Assembly: GCA_944320795.1 (NCBI GenBank)
Contig: CALUIU010000019.1
Coordinates: 1 to 62,350, forward strand
Source: Candidatus Paraprevotella stercoravium
Lineage (GTDB): Bacteria; Bacteroidota; Bacteroidia; Bacteroidales; Bacteroidaceae
Reading direction: 5' to 3'
DNA length: 62,350 nucleotides
The notes under the pieces are model-generated. The model searched no databases, had not been told where the DNA came from, and was given only the letters and a program-made list of their open reading frames with translations. The translations under genes were made by a program, and so were the position numbers. Positions 1 to 9,013 of the stretch are shown piece after piece; position 1 is the first letter of the stretch, and each line of letters starts with the position of its first letter.

Positions 1-13
1 ATGATTCAAAAAA

Positions 14-49
14 TTTGCGAGATACTGTCTGTGAACAATATCTCGCAAA
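14..49 (-). terminator. Hairpin with T-run, leftward terminator
   Basis: Perfect 11-bp stem (14-24 with 39-49) around a 14-base loop. On the minus strand it is followed by a run of six T (bases 8-13). It lies beyond the nearer pyrD terminator, so it is a back-up terminator or belongs to something outside the window. The rest of 50-228 is AT-rich and shows no gene. Confidence 0.55.
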
Positions 50-228
50 AATGGGCTTTTTAAGGGACGACTATTTAAGGACCAAAGAATCTTTTCAGAC
101 TACCTATTTAACATAATACTGATTATACACAGAAAAGATACAAGAAAATAATATAAGGAAAATCCTTGCAAAGTACGAATCCAAATGTAGAAAAATAAGG
201 ATAAAAGCAAGGATAACACAAATATAAT

Positions 229-272
229 AAAAAATCAGTGCCTTTGCAAATTTACAAGCAAAAGCACTGATT
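229..272 (-). terminator. Intrinsic terminator of pyrKD
   Basis: A 15-bp stem with one mismatch (233-247 with 258-272), followed on the minus strand by a short T-run. It starts 30 bases past the pyrD stop codon. Confidence 0.7.
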
Positions 273-301
273 GCCAGCGTATAACTGAAAAGTTTTCGAA
301 A

Positions 302-1213
302 TTAATCTTTCAAGGCACCGATAATATCATTCACGCTGCTATATCCGTACTTGTCGAGATATTCATTGATACCTTGAGCCACCTTAACGGTAACGGTCGG
401 ATCAATAAAGTTTGCCGTTCCAATCTGAATGGCTGTAGCACCTGCTAACAGGAACTCGATGGCGTCGGTAGCATTCATAATACCACCCAAACCGATGATC
501 GGCACATTGACTGCTTTGGCTACCTGCCATACCATACGCAACGCCACTGGCTTCACAGCAGGGCCGCTCAGTCCGCCTGTTGCGATTGAAAGTACCGGCT
601 TCTGCTTCTCAATGTCAATAGCCATACCCATCAGCGTATTGATCAGACTCAAAGAATCGGCTCCTGCGTCAACCACGCTCTTGGCAATACTGGCAATGTC
701 GGTTACATTAGGCGACAATTTCACAATCAATGTTTTATGATAAGCCTCACGCACGGCTTTAACGACACTTGCCGCACCTTCCGGAGTTACTCCGAAAGCC
801 ATTCCTCCTTGCTTGACATTCGGACAGGAAATATTCAATTCTATGGCCGGAATGTTCTCTAATTCATCAATACGAGCCGCACAAGCCGCATAATCCTCCG
901 GACATGATCCGGATACATTGACGATCATATTTGTGTTGATATCCTTAATCTGCGGATAAATGTTCTTGCAGAAATAATCTACACCTTTGTTCTGCAAACC
1001 GACACAGTTGAGCATACCCGATGCTGTTTCGGCCATACGCGGATATGGATTTCCTTCGCGCGGATTCAAAGTAGTACCTTTGACAATGATTCCTCCCAAG
1101 TCTTCCAGATTAATAAAATCTGCAAACTCTAAACCGTAACCGAAAGTTCCGGAAGCGGTCATCACCGGATTCTTCAGATCCAGTCCTCCTATCTTTACTC
1201 TTAAATCTGCCAT
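302..1213 (-). CDS. pyrD: Dihydroorotate dehydrogenase B, catalytic subunit
   Basis: Cytoplasmic flavoprotein (FMN) that oxidises dihydroorotate to orotate, the fourth step of pyrimidine synthesis. The 303-residue protein is full length for the type 1B family. The catalytic cysteine lies in ELNISCPN (Cys130), and the FMN phosphate-binding GLGGI and IGTAN elements are near the C terminus. It partners with PyrK, whose gene lies upstream and overlaps it by 13 bases, so the two are translationally coupled. The overlap also fixes the start codon. Nothing about it is unusual. Confidence 0.97.
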   Translation of the reverse strand: MADLRVKIGGLDLKNPVMTASGTFGYGLEFADFINLEDLGGIIVKGTTLNPREGNPYPRMAETASGMLNCVGLQNKGVDYFCKNIYPQIKDINTNMIVNVSGSCPEDYAACAARIDELENIPAIELNISCPNVKQGGMAFGVTPEGAASVVKAVREAYHKTLIVKLSPNVTDIASIAKSVVDAGADSLSLINTLMGMAIDIEKQKPVLSIATGGLSGPAVKPVALRMVWQVAKAVNVPIIGLGGIMNATDAIEFLLAGATAIQIGTANFIDPTVTVKVAQGINEYLDKYGYSSVNDIIGALKD

Positions 1214-1977
1214 AATAATTTCTCAATATTAAATACCGGACCTTCTTTACATACACACACATGACCTTCCTTGGTATTCTCCACACAACACAGACAGGCC
1301 CCCACACCGCAGGCCATCATATTCTCCAACGATACCTCACAGGTAATCTGATTCTCCTTGGCATATTTGGCGACGGCTTGCATCATCGGCTTCGGACCGC
1401 AACAATAGATTCGGTCAAAACGTACTTGCGATAAAACGGAATGTTGGGTTACAAAACCTTCTTCCCCCATACTTCCGTCATTGGTTGTGATATGTACCGT
1501 ACCGTACTTACGGAATAAATCAAGTTCCAAAAGATCGGAAGCAGAACGCGCACCCAATAAGAATTCAGGTTCATATCCCTGCTCCTTCAACATGCGGCCC
1601 AAATAAAGCATCGGAGCAGTTCCAACACCACCACCGACGAGCAACAGGCGCTTCTCGCCGTCTGCCGGTTTAGAAAAAGAGTTGCCCAAAGGAATTACAG
1701 TATTGAGAATATCATTCGGCTTCAAAGCAGCCAAGTGCGCTGTTCCTTCACCAACGATCTGTACCAAGAACCAAACCTCATTTTTCTCGCGATCCACATT
1801 GTTGATTGAAATAGGACGACGCAAGAATGTAGATGGAGAATTGTCTACTCGCAGTTCGGCAAACTGTCCCGGAACCATTTCAGGAAGGGGCTCTTTGTTT
1901 GTTGCCTTCAGCAAAACGTACCGATCATTTAAATGAACATTTTCGGTAACGATCAGGTCTAATATATACTTCTTCAT
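1201..1977 (-). CDS. pyrK: Dihydroorotate dehydrogenase B, electron-transfer subunit
   Basis: FAD and 2Fe-2S subunit that passes electrons from PyrD to NAD+. The 258 residues contain the FAD-binding RRPIS motif (53-57), a nucleotide-binding GGGVGTAP (115-122), and a C-terminal cluster of cysteines (Cys223, Cys228, Cys231, Cys241/243) matching the PyrK 2Fe-2S site. It is first in the pyrKD operon. A TATCTTTG promoter box sits 26 bases upstream of the start. In many bacteria pyrK and pyrD share one operon as here; pyrB and pyrI are about 55 kb away in this window. Confidence 0.96.
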   Translation of the reverse strand: MKKYILDLIVTENVHLNDRYVLLKATNKEPLPEMVPGQFAELRVDNSPSTFLRRPISINNVDREKNEVWFLVQIVGEGTAHLAALKPNDILNTVIPLGNSFSKPADGEKRLLLVGGGVGTAPMLYLGRMLKEQGYEPEFLLGARSASDLLELDLFRKYGTVHITTNDGSMGEEGFVTQHSVLSQVRFDRIYCCGPKPMMQAVAKYAKENQITCEVSLENMMACGVGACLCCVENTKEGHVCVCKEGPVFNIEKLLWQI

Positions 1978-2002
1978 TTCTGTTGTATTAGGATTTCTTT
2001 TG

Positions 2003-2010
2003 CAAAGATA
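2003..2010 (-). promoter_or_regulatory. Bacteroidetes -7 box for pyrKD
   Basis: TATCTTTG on the minus strand, matching TAnnTTTG, upstream of pyrK. No convincing TTG is seen at the usual -33 distance, so this rests on the -7 box alone. Confidence 0.5.
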
Positions 2011-2290
2011 AAAAATAAAACTGGATTAATATAATAAGGTGGAGCACTCTTCTGAAAACATCAGCATCAACTGCGAGATTCCAGTGATTATCAGTTGCTC
2101 AAAATTCACGTTTTTACGTACAAAAATACAGCTGCGCTCATTTTCTTAATTCTCAGAAGCTATTTTTCTTCATATAAGACTATTATTCAATTATTTATGC
2201 TATTTTTCTTGTACACAAAACTTGTTCATCTGGAATAGATATGTTAAAAATGGCTGGAAGAGCACTTTTGAAATGGCATTTTGTTGAATT
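2011..2290. other. Noncoding spacer between XRE gene and pyrK
   Basis: AT-rich spacer downstream of the XRE gene. I see no gene, and no strong hairpin that would clearly terminate the XRE transcript. Confidence 0.5.
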
Positions 2291-2731
2291 TTATCGTGAA
2301 AATGTCTCAAATGTACCATCATCGAAGAAGATTCTGATTTCCACAATCTTCCGCTGAGGTCTGTCAATAATTTTTGTTTGCTCATTCAATATCCCAGGAA
2401 TGACCCCTGCCGCTATTTCTGACGAATAATTCGCTTTTGGGACGCGATCCGCTGAATTGAACGAAATACCGCTAAGCTCATCAGCCGACAAGTTATCTTT
2501 GTTTTTGGAATCAGCAGAGCCTTCCATATACATATTCCCTTCGCCAAACATCAGCCAACTGATATTAATATTCGGAAAACGCTTATGTATGGCATTGACG
2601 TGATTATTGGTGGGATTTGTCTTTCCATTAAAAATATTGGATAAAGAAGCAGGAGAAATATCCAATGCCGCAGCAAATTCCTGCTGGGTCATTCCTTCCA
2701 GCTTCATGATTTCCATAATTCTATCTTTCAT
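2291..2731 (-). CDS. XRE-family helix-turn-helix regulator
   Basis: A 146-residue DNA-binding protein with an N-terminal helix-turn-helix of the Cro/CI type (residues about 1-60: MTQQEFAAALDISPASLSNI). It continues with the NISWLMFGEGNMYM segment common to short Bacteroides XRE regulators, and the C-terminal half is low complexity. The start is placed at 2731 because a well-spaced promoter lies at 2752-2782, so the longer in-frame start at 2782 would fall in the -33 region. The predicted leader is then only about 14 bases. Targets are unknown. The AT-rich, repeat-bearing spacer directly upstream is a natural candidate for self-regulation. Confidence 0.85.
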   Translation of the reverse strand: MKDRIMEIMKLEGMTQQEFAAALDISPASLSNIFNGKTNPTNNHVNAIHKRFPNINISWLMFGEGNMYMEGSADSKNKDNLSADELSGISFNSADRVPKANYSSEIAAGVIPGILNEQTKIIDRPQRKIVEIRIFFDDGTFETFSR

Positions 2732-2751
2732 GTCTTTATTCTTTTTATTTA

Positions 2752-2782
2752 CAAAGATAAAGAAAAAGGTAAAATCAAACAA
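2752..2782 (-). promoter_or_regulatory. Promoter of the XRE regulator
   Basis: On the minus strand TTG (2780-2782) is followed after 20 bases by TATCTTTG (2752-2759). Both elements and the spacing fit the Bacteroidetes consensus. It decides the start codon of the XRE gene. Confidence 0.65.
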
Positions 2783-3314
2783 GAAAAATGAATTTATTTT
2801 TCTAAATATAAATTCAATAATTCAATATTATATTGATTTATATTTATAAACAGAAGAGGTACAAAGTATTGTTTACAGAAGTAAATAGTATGTAAACCTC
2901 AAGATAATCATTGAATTAAAACTTCAATAAAAATAAAATTACGACTGGTTTACGCACGCTTATATTATCAAAATTAGACATATTTATACACTATGTATTT
3001 TTATTCAAAACTAACTACAAAACATATAATGCAACTTTCTATAAAAGGCCATATAAGACTGGGTTTCAGGTAAATAAGAAATATATAAATACGTGAATAT
3101 TTATTCATTTACATTTTCAAAGCGTTTACATTTATGTTTATAAATATAATTCATTAGAAACACTAAAAAGGACATATATTTATATTCGTCAATTATATAT
3201 TTATAAACATAAAAACAATTCATCTACCCTATTCAGGCAATATTTATATTTATAAAGCAGATAAACACCAAGTCATGAAATGACTATTTTACTACAAAAG
3301 CGGCGATTGCACAT
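2783..3314. other. AT-rich spacer with repeated ATATTTATAAA motif
   Basis: No gene is seen in about 530 bases. The core palindrome TTTATAAA occurs at 2843-2850, 3137-3144, 3200-3207 and 3249-3256. Three copies read ATATTTATAAA and the second is inverted. This could be operator DNA for the adjacent XRE regulator, or simple compositional bias. Confidence 0.5.
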
Positions 3315-3357
3315 AAAAAAGCGTGCCAGGACTCCTGTACGAAAGTTCTGGCACGCT
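3315..3357 (-). terminator. Intrinsic terminator of amn-holA
   Basis: A 13-bp stem with one mismatch built on GCGTGCCAG/CTGGCACGC (3321-3356). On the minus strand six T follow. It begins 26 bases past the holA stop. Confidence 0.8.
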
Positions 3358-3382
3358 GAGATTTTAAAATTTGAAAGCTAAT

Positions 3383-4420
3383 TCAATGTAGAATGAAAAA
3401 AACCAAATCCTGAAGCAATTGGCCCGGGGTTGTATTTCCGGTGCTTTCTATACCCTTGGATCGTATATCTGCATTTCTGATCTCCGAAATGATCTTCATG
3501 ACCTTTACACCGGAATATTTCTTCATAGCAGGAACGATATTACGGCTTACTTGCCATTTGGGCTGTTCCAGCCATTGCGCTATGCCCTCGTCCGTTTTTT
3601 GCGGCGCATAATAGGCTTGCATCAGATTTGAGTAAAAATTAAACAAGACCGAAAGAGTTACCTGCAAAGAGAAAGAGTTGGGATTACTGTTATAATATTT
3701 TACTATAAGATTTGCCTTATAAATGTCTTTCTCCACCAGTGCATTCAGAAGCTCGAAGTTGTTAAATTCTTTGCTAATCCCTACCCGAGTCTCGACATCC
3801 TCTGCGGTGATCAAATTTCTGCCCCCTGTGGCCGCTACGGTAAGCTTGTCCAATTCTCCCGCCATGCGACATAAATCACTTCCTACATAATTGCTCAATA
3901 TCAAGGCTGCCTGAGGCTCTATTTGAAATCCCTGACGCTTGAGATAGGAACTGATGAAGACCGGCAACTGAGTGTCATACAAGCGGCGGGATTCATATAA
4001 AACGCCCTTGTTTTTGATTTCCTCGGCGATTTTTTTCCGGCGGTCCAATGATCCGTTTTTATGACAAAAGATCAATATGGTGGACGTCTGAGGCTTCTGA
4101 AGGTATTCTGCCAGACGATCCTTGTCATCGATATGCTGGGCCTCTTTAACCAGCACCACCTGATGGGTTGCCATCACCGGAAAACGCCTTGCGGCATCAA
4201 CCACGGTATTCATGCTTGTACCCTGTCCGTAGAGGATCGTCAGATTGAAATCCCGCTCTTCCGGGGAGAGTACCGTGTCGACAATATAGTCGCTGATCTT
4301 ATCAATATAATAGGGCTCCTCACCCATCAGATAGTACACCGGACTGAAATCCTTGGCGCGTATCCGGCGCACTATTTCTTCGTATGTGATATCCTGTTGT
4401 TTCGCTACCATCTTTACCAA
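3383..4420 (-). CDS. holA: DNA polymerase III delta subunit
   Basis: Clamp-loader subunit that opens the beta sliding clamp at the replication fork. The 345 residues start with the family's SPVYYLMGEEPYYID segment. They continue through the degenerate AAA+ region (ILIFCHKNGSLDRRKK) to the C-terminal helical collar domain with the QLLQDL ending. The annotated start overlaps the amn stop by 7 bases; an internal Met four codons in (4411) is equally possible. It is downstream of and likely co-transcribed with amn. Nothing in it appears damaged. Confidence 0.93.
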   Translation of the reverse strand: MVKMVAKQQDITYEEIVRRIRAKDFSPVYYLMGEEPYYIDKISDYIVDTVLSPEERDFNLTILYGQGTSMNTVVDAARRFPVMATHQVVLVKEAQHIDDKDRLAEYLQKPQTSTILIFCHKNGSLDRRKKIAEEIKNKGVLYESRRLYDTQLPVFISSYLKRQGFQIEPQAALILSNYVGSDLCRMAGELDKLTVAATGGRNLITAEDVETRVGISKEFNNFELLNALVEKDIYKANLIVKYYNSNPNSFSLQVTLSVLFNFYSNLMQAYYAPQKTDEGIAQWLEQPKWQVSRNIVPAMKKYSGVKVMKIISEIRNADIRSKGIESTGNTTPGQLLQDLVFFILH

Positions 4421-5190
4421 TCGAACTTCAAATGTTTTACGGTTGTGCGGTTGTCGCGGATAAGTTCCAACGCCGAGATTCCGATCTGAACGTGATCATG
4501 AACAAAGCTGCGTGTCACCAGACGGTCGCTCTCGCTCGTTTTGACGCCCTCTGGAGTCATCGGATTGTCCGACACCAAGAGAAGCGCACCTGTGGGAATA
4601 TGATTGGCAAATCCGCACGTAAAAAGCGTGGCGGTCTCCATATCTACAGCCATGGCTCTTGTTGTACGCAGATATTCCTTAAAACGCTCGTCATGCTCCC
4701 AAATGCGCCGGTTGGTGGTATACACCGTACCGGTCCAGTAATCGTACCCCGCATTACGGATAGCAGTAGACACAGCTCGCTGAAGCATAAACGCAGGTAA
4801 TGCGGGCACCTCTGGAGGATAATAATCATTTGATGTACCTTCGCCACGGATACCGGCCAAAGGAAGCACCAGGTCGCCCAAATGTGTCTTGCCAGAAATA
4901 CCGCCACACTTGCCTAAAAACAGACAAGCTTTAGGGGACACGGCAGAAAGCAGATCCATGACAATTGCCGCATTCGGACTACCCATACCAAAATTAATGA
5001 TACTGATATCCTGACCGTGAGCCACGCGCATGTTGGCTTCGTATCCTGGTTTTTCTACGCCGCAGAGCTCACAAAAGATGTCCACATAATTATTAAAGTT
5101 GGTCAACAGGATATATTCACCAAAGTCCTCCAGCTTACTCTGAGAGTATCTGGGAAGCCAATTTCTCACGATTTCATCTTTTGTTTTCAT
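4414..5190 (-). CDS. amn: AMP nucleosidase
   Basis: Hydrolyses AMP to adenine and ribose 5-phosphate. The start at Met (5190) gives 258 residues beginning KTKDEIVRNWLPRYSQ. A longer in-frame start at 5229 would add 13 atypical residues and overlap the divergent gene region. The nucleoside phosphorylase fold is visible in INFGMGSPNAAIVMDLLSA, FLGKCGGI and the purine-binding VDMETATLF, where the Glu contacts ribose. It overlaps holA and runs divergently from the HsdR-N gene. Confidence 0.93.
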   Translation of the reverse strand: MKTKDEIVRNWLPRYSQSKLEDFGEYILLTNFNNYVDIFCELCGVEKPGYEANMRVAHGQDISIINFGMGSPNAAIVMDLLSAVSPKACLFLGKCGGISGKTHLGDLVLPLAGIRGEGTSNDYYPPEVPALPAFMLQRAVSTAIRNAGYDYWTGTVYTTNRRIWEHDERFKEYLRTTRAMAVDMETATLFTCGFANHIPTGALLLVSDNPMTPEGVKTSESDRLVTRSFVHDHVQIGISALELIRDNRTTVKHLKFDW

Positions 5191-5248
5191 AAAAACATTA
5201 ATTTTGCAGTCCGAAATTAATTTGTTCAACTTTTATAACGAGCAATCC

Positions 5249-5707
5249 ATGGCAGAATTAAATCTTCCCGCCTATCCTGCGAAAATCACGATCAAGGATG
5301 GAAAAAGAAATATTTTTGATCCCTTGCGAAAAAAGTATGTAGCACTGACTCCCGAAGAATGGGTACGCCAGCATTTCATCAATTTTCTGATTACCCACAA
5401 GGGATATCCGGGTACATTGCTGGGCAACGAAATAGCCATCACCCTGAACGGAACCTCCAAGCGTTGCGACTCGATTCTGTTCGACAGACAGGGGCAACCT
5501 TTGATGATCATGGAATATAAAGCTCCCAGCGTTAAGATCACTTCTAAGGTTTTTGACCAAATAGCCCGGTATAACATTGTTCTGAAGGTGCGTTTTCTGA
5601 TTGTTACCAATGGTATGGAACATTACTGCTGCAAAGTGGATTACCAGAACAACCGGTGCGTTTTCCTTCAGGACATTCCTCTTTACGAGGAACTAAGCCA
5701 CTTATAA
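5249..5707 (+). CDS. Stand-alone HsdR N-terminal domain protein
   Basis: A 152-residue protein built only of the type I restriction enzyme R N-terminal nuclease-like domain (HSDR_N_2). The putative PD-(D/E)XK core is seen in SKRCDSILFDRQGQPLMIMEYKAP: Asp in CDSILF, then Glu and Lys of EYK. There is no helicase. The start is placed at MAELNLPAYPAK, and an upstream Met at 5204 would overlap the divergent amn leader. It sits amid housekeeping genes, not in the restriction operon, so a restriction role is doubtful and its function is unknown. The 3' end overlaps the convergent transporter gene by 6 bases. Confidence 0.85.
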   Translation: MAELNLPAYPAKITIKDGKRNIFDPLRKKYVALTPEEWVRQHFINFLITHKGYPGTLLGNEIAITLNGTSKRCDSILFDRQGQPLMIMEYKAPSVKITSKVFDQIARYNIVLKVRFLIVTNGMEHYCCKVDYQNNRCVFLQDIPLYEELSHL

Positions 5708-6382
5708 ATCCAACAACCGGAGCGGATTGTAGGAGATGTCGCGATCATAAATATCACTCCCCTCCTCCTTTTTGATCCAGTTTACAACACGAATGGTCAG
5801 TGGCAAGACCATGATTTCATATAGAGTCTTCAGGAGTATCTGAATGAGCATCATCAGCAGCAGTTCCTTTACTGCGATCAGCCCTCCAAAAGCAATTGGG
5901 AAAAATACCAAAGAGTCGGCCGTTTCTCCGACAATTGTTGAAAGCACCGCTCTCAACGAGAATTGTTTTCCATGACACGCCAGCTTCATTCTACTCATAA
6001 CATAGGCATTCAGAAACGAGCCTATCAAAAAAGCAGACAAGCTGGCCACAACAATTCTGGGCGCCAGCCCAAATACAAAATTTAAACTTTCAGCCCCATT
6101 CCAAAAACGGGCTGATGGCAGCCAAACGGCTAACTGCCCCATCATCACGACAAAGAAATTCATTAAAAAGCCGCTCCAGATAATCAGACGCGCCTTTTTG
6201 AATCCCCAAACTTCTGCAATGCAGTCATTGATGATATATGATACGGGGAACACAAGCAACCCGCCTGTAATTGTCAGTCCCCAAAAATCAATAACTTTCG
6301 TTTCCAGCAGATTGGCTGTGATAAGACATACGTTAAACAAAATGCCCAAAAGCATAAAGGGCACTGAAACCTTCTCCTTCAT
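5702..6382 (-). CDS. Queuosine precursor transporter, VUT/YhhQ family
   Basis: Inner-membrane protein of 226 residues with six or so hydrophobic segments. Family signatures NLLETKVIDFWG and SYIINDCIAEVWGFKKAR lie near the N terminus, and ADSLVFFPIAF in the middle. YhhQ-type proteins import preQ0/preQ1-type precursors for tRNA queuosine. The start is set at MKEKVSVPF (6382), since the upstream Met at 6424 falls in the preceding terminator hairpin. It appears to be a single-gene unit. Confidence 0.9.
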   Translation of the reverse strand: MKEKVSVPFMLLGILFNVCLITANLLETKVIDFWGLTITGGLLVFPVSYIINDCIAEVWGFKKARLIIWSGFLMNFFVVMMGQLAVWLPSARFWNGAESLNFVFGLAPRIVVASLSAFLIGSFLNAYVMSRMKLACHGKQFSLRAVLSTIVGETADSLVFFPIAFGGLIAVKELLLMMLIQILLKTLYEIMVLPLTIRVVNWIKKEEGSDIYDRDISYNPLRLLDL

Positions 6383-6402
6383 AGCACAAATAATTACTGT
6401 AT

Positions 6403-6446
6403 AAAAACACGAACTTCCCGACACACTGTCCGTCTGCCGGGAAGTT
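6403..6446 (-). terminator. Intrinsic terminator of the nif3-zinc ribbon operon
   Basis: A 9-bp stem (AACTTCCCG at 6412-6420 with CGGGAAGTT at 6438-6446) followed on the minus strand by a T-run. It lies between the zinc-ribbon stop codon and the start of the transporter gene. Confidence 0.7.
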
Positions 6447-6462
6447 TCTATATAAACAAACC

Positions 6463-7281
6463 TTATTCTTCAGTTTTGCGACGACGACGCTTTGGTTTCT
6501 CCTCCACCGTCTTCTGCTCCAGTTTCACACCGGCCAATTCCGGATCGATCATGATTCTACCGCAGTATTCGCAAACGATAATTTTCTTACGCATTCTGAT
6601 ATCCAACTGTCTCTGAGGCGGAATCTTGTTAAAGCAACCGCCACAAGCGTCACGCTGTACGTAAACGATACCCAAACCGTTACGGCTGTTCTTGCGGATA
6701 CGCTTGAATGCAGAAAGAAGTCTTGGTTCAATTGTCGTTTCCAGGTTCTTGGCCTTTTCACGCAATTTCTCTTCCTCAGCTTTTGTTTCAGAAATGATTT
6801 CATCCAACTCAGACTTCTTGATATCCAGGTCGGTACGTCTTTCTGTCATATCTTCCGTGCAACGCTGTATCTCATTGTTTTTGTGTTCGATAGCCACGTT
6901 TGCCTCACGGATTCTCTTTTCATTCAACTCAATGTCCAGAGTCTTGAACTCGATCTCCTTATTGAGTGATTCATACTCACGATTGTTGCGCACATTGTCC
7001 AACTGGGTCTTGTATCCCTCAATGGCAACATGATTGGCTTCGATCTGTGTCTTTCTGTTGGCAATATCTCTTTTTGCCTCCACGATCTCGTTCTGTATTT
7101 TCTCAATACGTGTAGCGAGTCCTTCGATTTCGTCTTCCAGATCTTGCACTTCCAATGGCAATTCTCCTCTTAATGTACGAATCTTGTCAATTTCAGACAA
7201 CATAGTTTGCAATTGATAAAGATTCTTCAGTTTTTCCTCAATAGAAAGGTCCATCGGATCTTTTTTTGTGTCTTTAGCCAT
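6463..7281 (-). CDS. CT398-type coiled-coil zinc-ribbon protein
   Basis: A 272-residue protein. A long coiled coil (about 15-200) resembles an antiparallel hairpin. A C4 zinc ribbon follows (Cys213, Cys216, Cys237, Cys240; CGGC and CEYC), and the tail is Lys/Arg-rich. It matches the C4-type zinc ribbon/CT398 family, whose members are thought to bind nucleic acid or secretion components; the exact role is not established. It is 9 bases downstream of the Nif3-like gene, as is common across bacteria. Confidence 0.88.
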   Translation of the reverse strand: MAKDTKKDPMDLSIEEKLKNLYQLQTMLSEIDKIRTLRGELPLEVQDLEDEIEGLATRIEKIQNEIVEAKRDIANRKTQIEANHVAIEGYKTQLDNVRNNREYESLNKEIEFKTLDIELNEKRIREANVAIEHKNNEIQRCTEDMTERRTDLDIKKSELDEIISETKAEEEKLREKAKNLETTIEPRLLSAFKRIRKNSRNGLGIVYVQRDACGGCFNKIPPQRQLDIRMRKKIIVCEYCGRIMIDPELAGVKLEQKTVEEKPKRRRRKTEE

Positions 7282-7290
7282 ACTTAATTA

Positions 7291-8100
7291 TTACAAATAT
7301 TTAATGGGATTTGTATTTAGCGAAGTAATGTACACCGGCACTTCGGGACACGCATCCGCTATGATTGAATAAATTATTTCTTTGGTATATTGTTCACTTT
7401 GATAATGTCCCAGAACTCCAATCTGAATCTCCTGGTCATGTCCAAAGTATAAATGATATTTCATTTCTCCAGTCAGGAAAGCATCCGCCCCAATCTCCAA
7501 AGCCTGTTCCAAAAGGAAATCTCCCGCACCGCCACAAATGACGACTCTGCGAATCGGACGCTCCAGTACTTCATTATGCTGCAAGCAGTCCACATGAAAA
7601 GTTTCCTTTACCCGCTGGAGAAAATCCTGCGCGTCTTCCGGAACGGGAACGGTTGCAACAACTCCGCTGCCCGACAACACGCTGTGCACCTCATCGCCCA
7701 CAGTTACCTGAACCATGCGCGGCTGCAACAGACGGATATCTTCCAAGCCCAACTTATCCGCAATCTTATAGTTTACACCGTCTTCGGAATTATCCAGATT
7801 CGTGTGCGCGGCATAGATTGTCAGATCGTGCTTGATGGCCTTCATCACACAGCGTTCTACCATGCTGCGATCAGAGATTCTTTTCAATCCGCCAAAAAGC
7901 AGAGGGTGATGTGAAATAACCAGGTTGCAACCCAATGAAATCGCTTCATCAAGCACCTCCTCGGTCACGTCAAGACACAATAAAGCCCCTGATGCTTCCA
8001 CCTCTGTCAATCCAACTTGCAGGCCGGCATTATCAAAGCTCTCCTGTAAGGGCAGAGGCGCGAATTTTTCAAGGGCATATAGTATTTCTCTAATTTTCAC
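7291..8100 (-). CDS. Nif3-like dinuclear metal protein
   Basis: A 269-residue member of the NIF3/YbgI family, which forms hexameric rings with two metals per subunit. The metal ligands are visible in VISHHPLLFGG (His64, His65), AHTNLD (His99, Asp103) and the C-terminal GHYQSEQ. Many Bacteroidetes and Firmicutes homologues are about 365 residues because of an inserted PII-like domain. This one lacks the insert and has the compact E. coli YbgI size. It heads a two-gene operon with the zinc-ribbon gene. The biochemical function of the family is still debated. Confidence 0.9.
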   Translation of the reverse strand: MKIREILYALEKFAPLPLQESFDNAGLQVGLTEVEASGALLCLDVTEEVLDEAISLGCNLVISHHPLLFGGLKRISDRSMVERCVMKAIKHDLTIYAAHTNLDNSEDGVNYKIADKLGLEDIRLLQPRMVQVTVGDEVHSVLSGSGVVATVPVPEDAQDFLQRVKETFHVDCLQHNEVLERPIRRVVICGGAGDFLLEQALEIGADAFLTGEMKYHLYFGHDQEIQIGVLGHYQSEQYTKEIIYSIIADACPEVPVYITSLNTNPIKYL

Positions 8101-8120
8101 GCTTCAAGAAAATTTTTGTT

Positions 8121-8128
8121 CAAAGATA
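8121..8128 (-). promoter_or_regulatory. -7 box of nif3-zinc ribbon operon
   Basis: TATCTTTG on the minus strand, 20 bases upstream of the Nif3 start. No clear -33 element is seen. Confidence 0.45.
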
Positions 8129-8191
8129 CAAATTCAGAATGAAAAACGTACTCCCGGCTATATAGTTTTTTGAAAAATTAACACGTATATT

Positions 8192-9010
8192 TCAAAACAT
8201 ATCCATCTCATTGAATTTGTCCTTCTTATATGTAAAATGCGACTGAAGCACCTGATATTTATCAAAGGAACGTAATGCAGCCAGTTTAACCGTCACAACG
8301 ACAGACAGCAATGAGGAAGCCAGCGTAATGACCACTATCATAATCTGGTATTTAATGGCTACATCCGGGTCACTTCCCCCCAGAATCTGTCCGATCATTG
8401 TTCCGGGCATAGACACGATACCCAGCACGGTCATATTGGCAATACACGGTGAAAAGGATTTTTCGATCGCCTCGCATAAAAATGAACGCGTAGCCTCAAA
8501 ATGCGTTGCACCGTTGCCTAATAAATAATAATAGAATTGTTGCTCCCGTTGCAGGCTCCGGTAATATGTACTCAATGCCACGACATTCACCGTAAGCATG
8601 TTGCCTAACAATAGTCCCATTATCGGAATAAAATACCGGGCATCAAACGGATTCTCCATCTTCAACACAAAAACCAGGAAGTAAAACCCTATCAAAAAGG
8701 CGGATACGGTCAACGCTACAAACATGGGAAGCAACAATACCTGGCGACGCAAACCCGTACGCTGAATAAAAGTACAGGCTGCCACAGCTATCATTACGAT
8801 CACCCATAACGTATTGATCCATGGATTATTCCAAACAAACAAATAGCGGAAATATACTCCCATAAGAAACAGCTGTACACACATACGTACAGTAGCCCAA
8901 AGAGTCGGTTTGAAAAGCCGGCTCTTGATATACCATAAATAACAGAAAGGAATCAGCATCAGGAGAAGCCCTACAGCCATTTCCCCCCAACCTATATCTA
9001 ATGTTTGCAT
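8192..9010 (-). CDS. fetB: FetB-type ABC permease
   Basis: Integral membrane permease of 272 residues with about seven hydrophobic helices, of the UPF0014/FetB family. The conserved FIPIMGLLLGNMLT and SPCIANMTVLGIVSMPGTMIGQILGGSDP segments are present. In E. coli FetAB exports iron and protects against oxidative stress; the same role is inferred here. Its start is 3 bases past the stop of the ATPase gene. Confidence 0.88.
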   Translation of the reverse strand: MQTLDIGWGEMAVGLLLMLIPFCYLWYIKSRLFKPTLWATVRMCVQLFLMGVYFRYLFVWNNPWINTLWVIVMIAVAACTFIQRTGLRRQVLLLPMFVALTVSAFLIGFYFLVFVLKMENPFDARYFIPIMGLLLGNMLTVNVVALSTYYRSLQREQQFYYYLLGNGATHFEATRSFLCEAIEKSFSPCIANMTVLGIVSMPGTMIGQILGGSDPDVAIKYQIMIVVITLASSLLSVVVTVKLAALRSFDKYQVLQSHFTYKKDKFNEMDMF

Positions 9011-9013
9011 TTC

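Noticed and set aside
2732-2782. Longer N terminus for the XRE regulator
   Set aside because: The extra residues are hydrophobic and unlike the family, and the start would lie within the -33 element of its own promoter.
5249-5707. Part of a second type I restriction system
   Set aside because: Only the HsdR N-terminal domain is present, among housekeeping genes with no hsdM or hsdS nearby.
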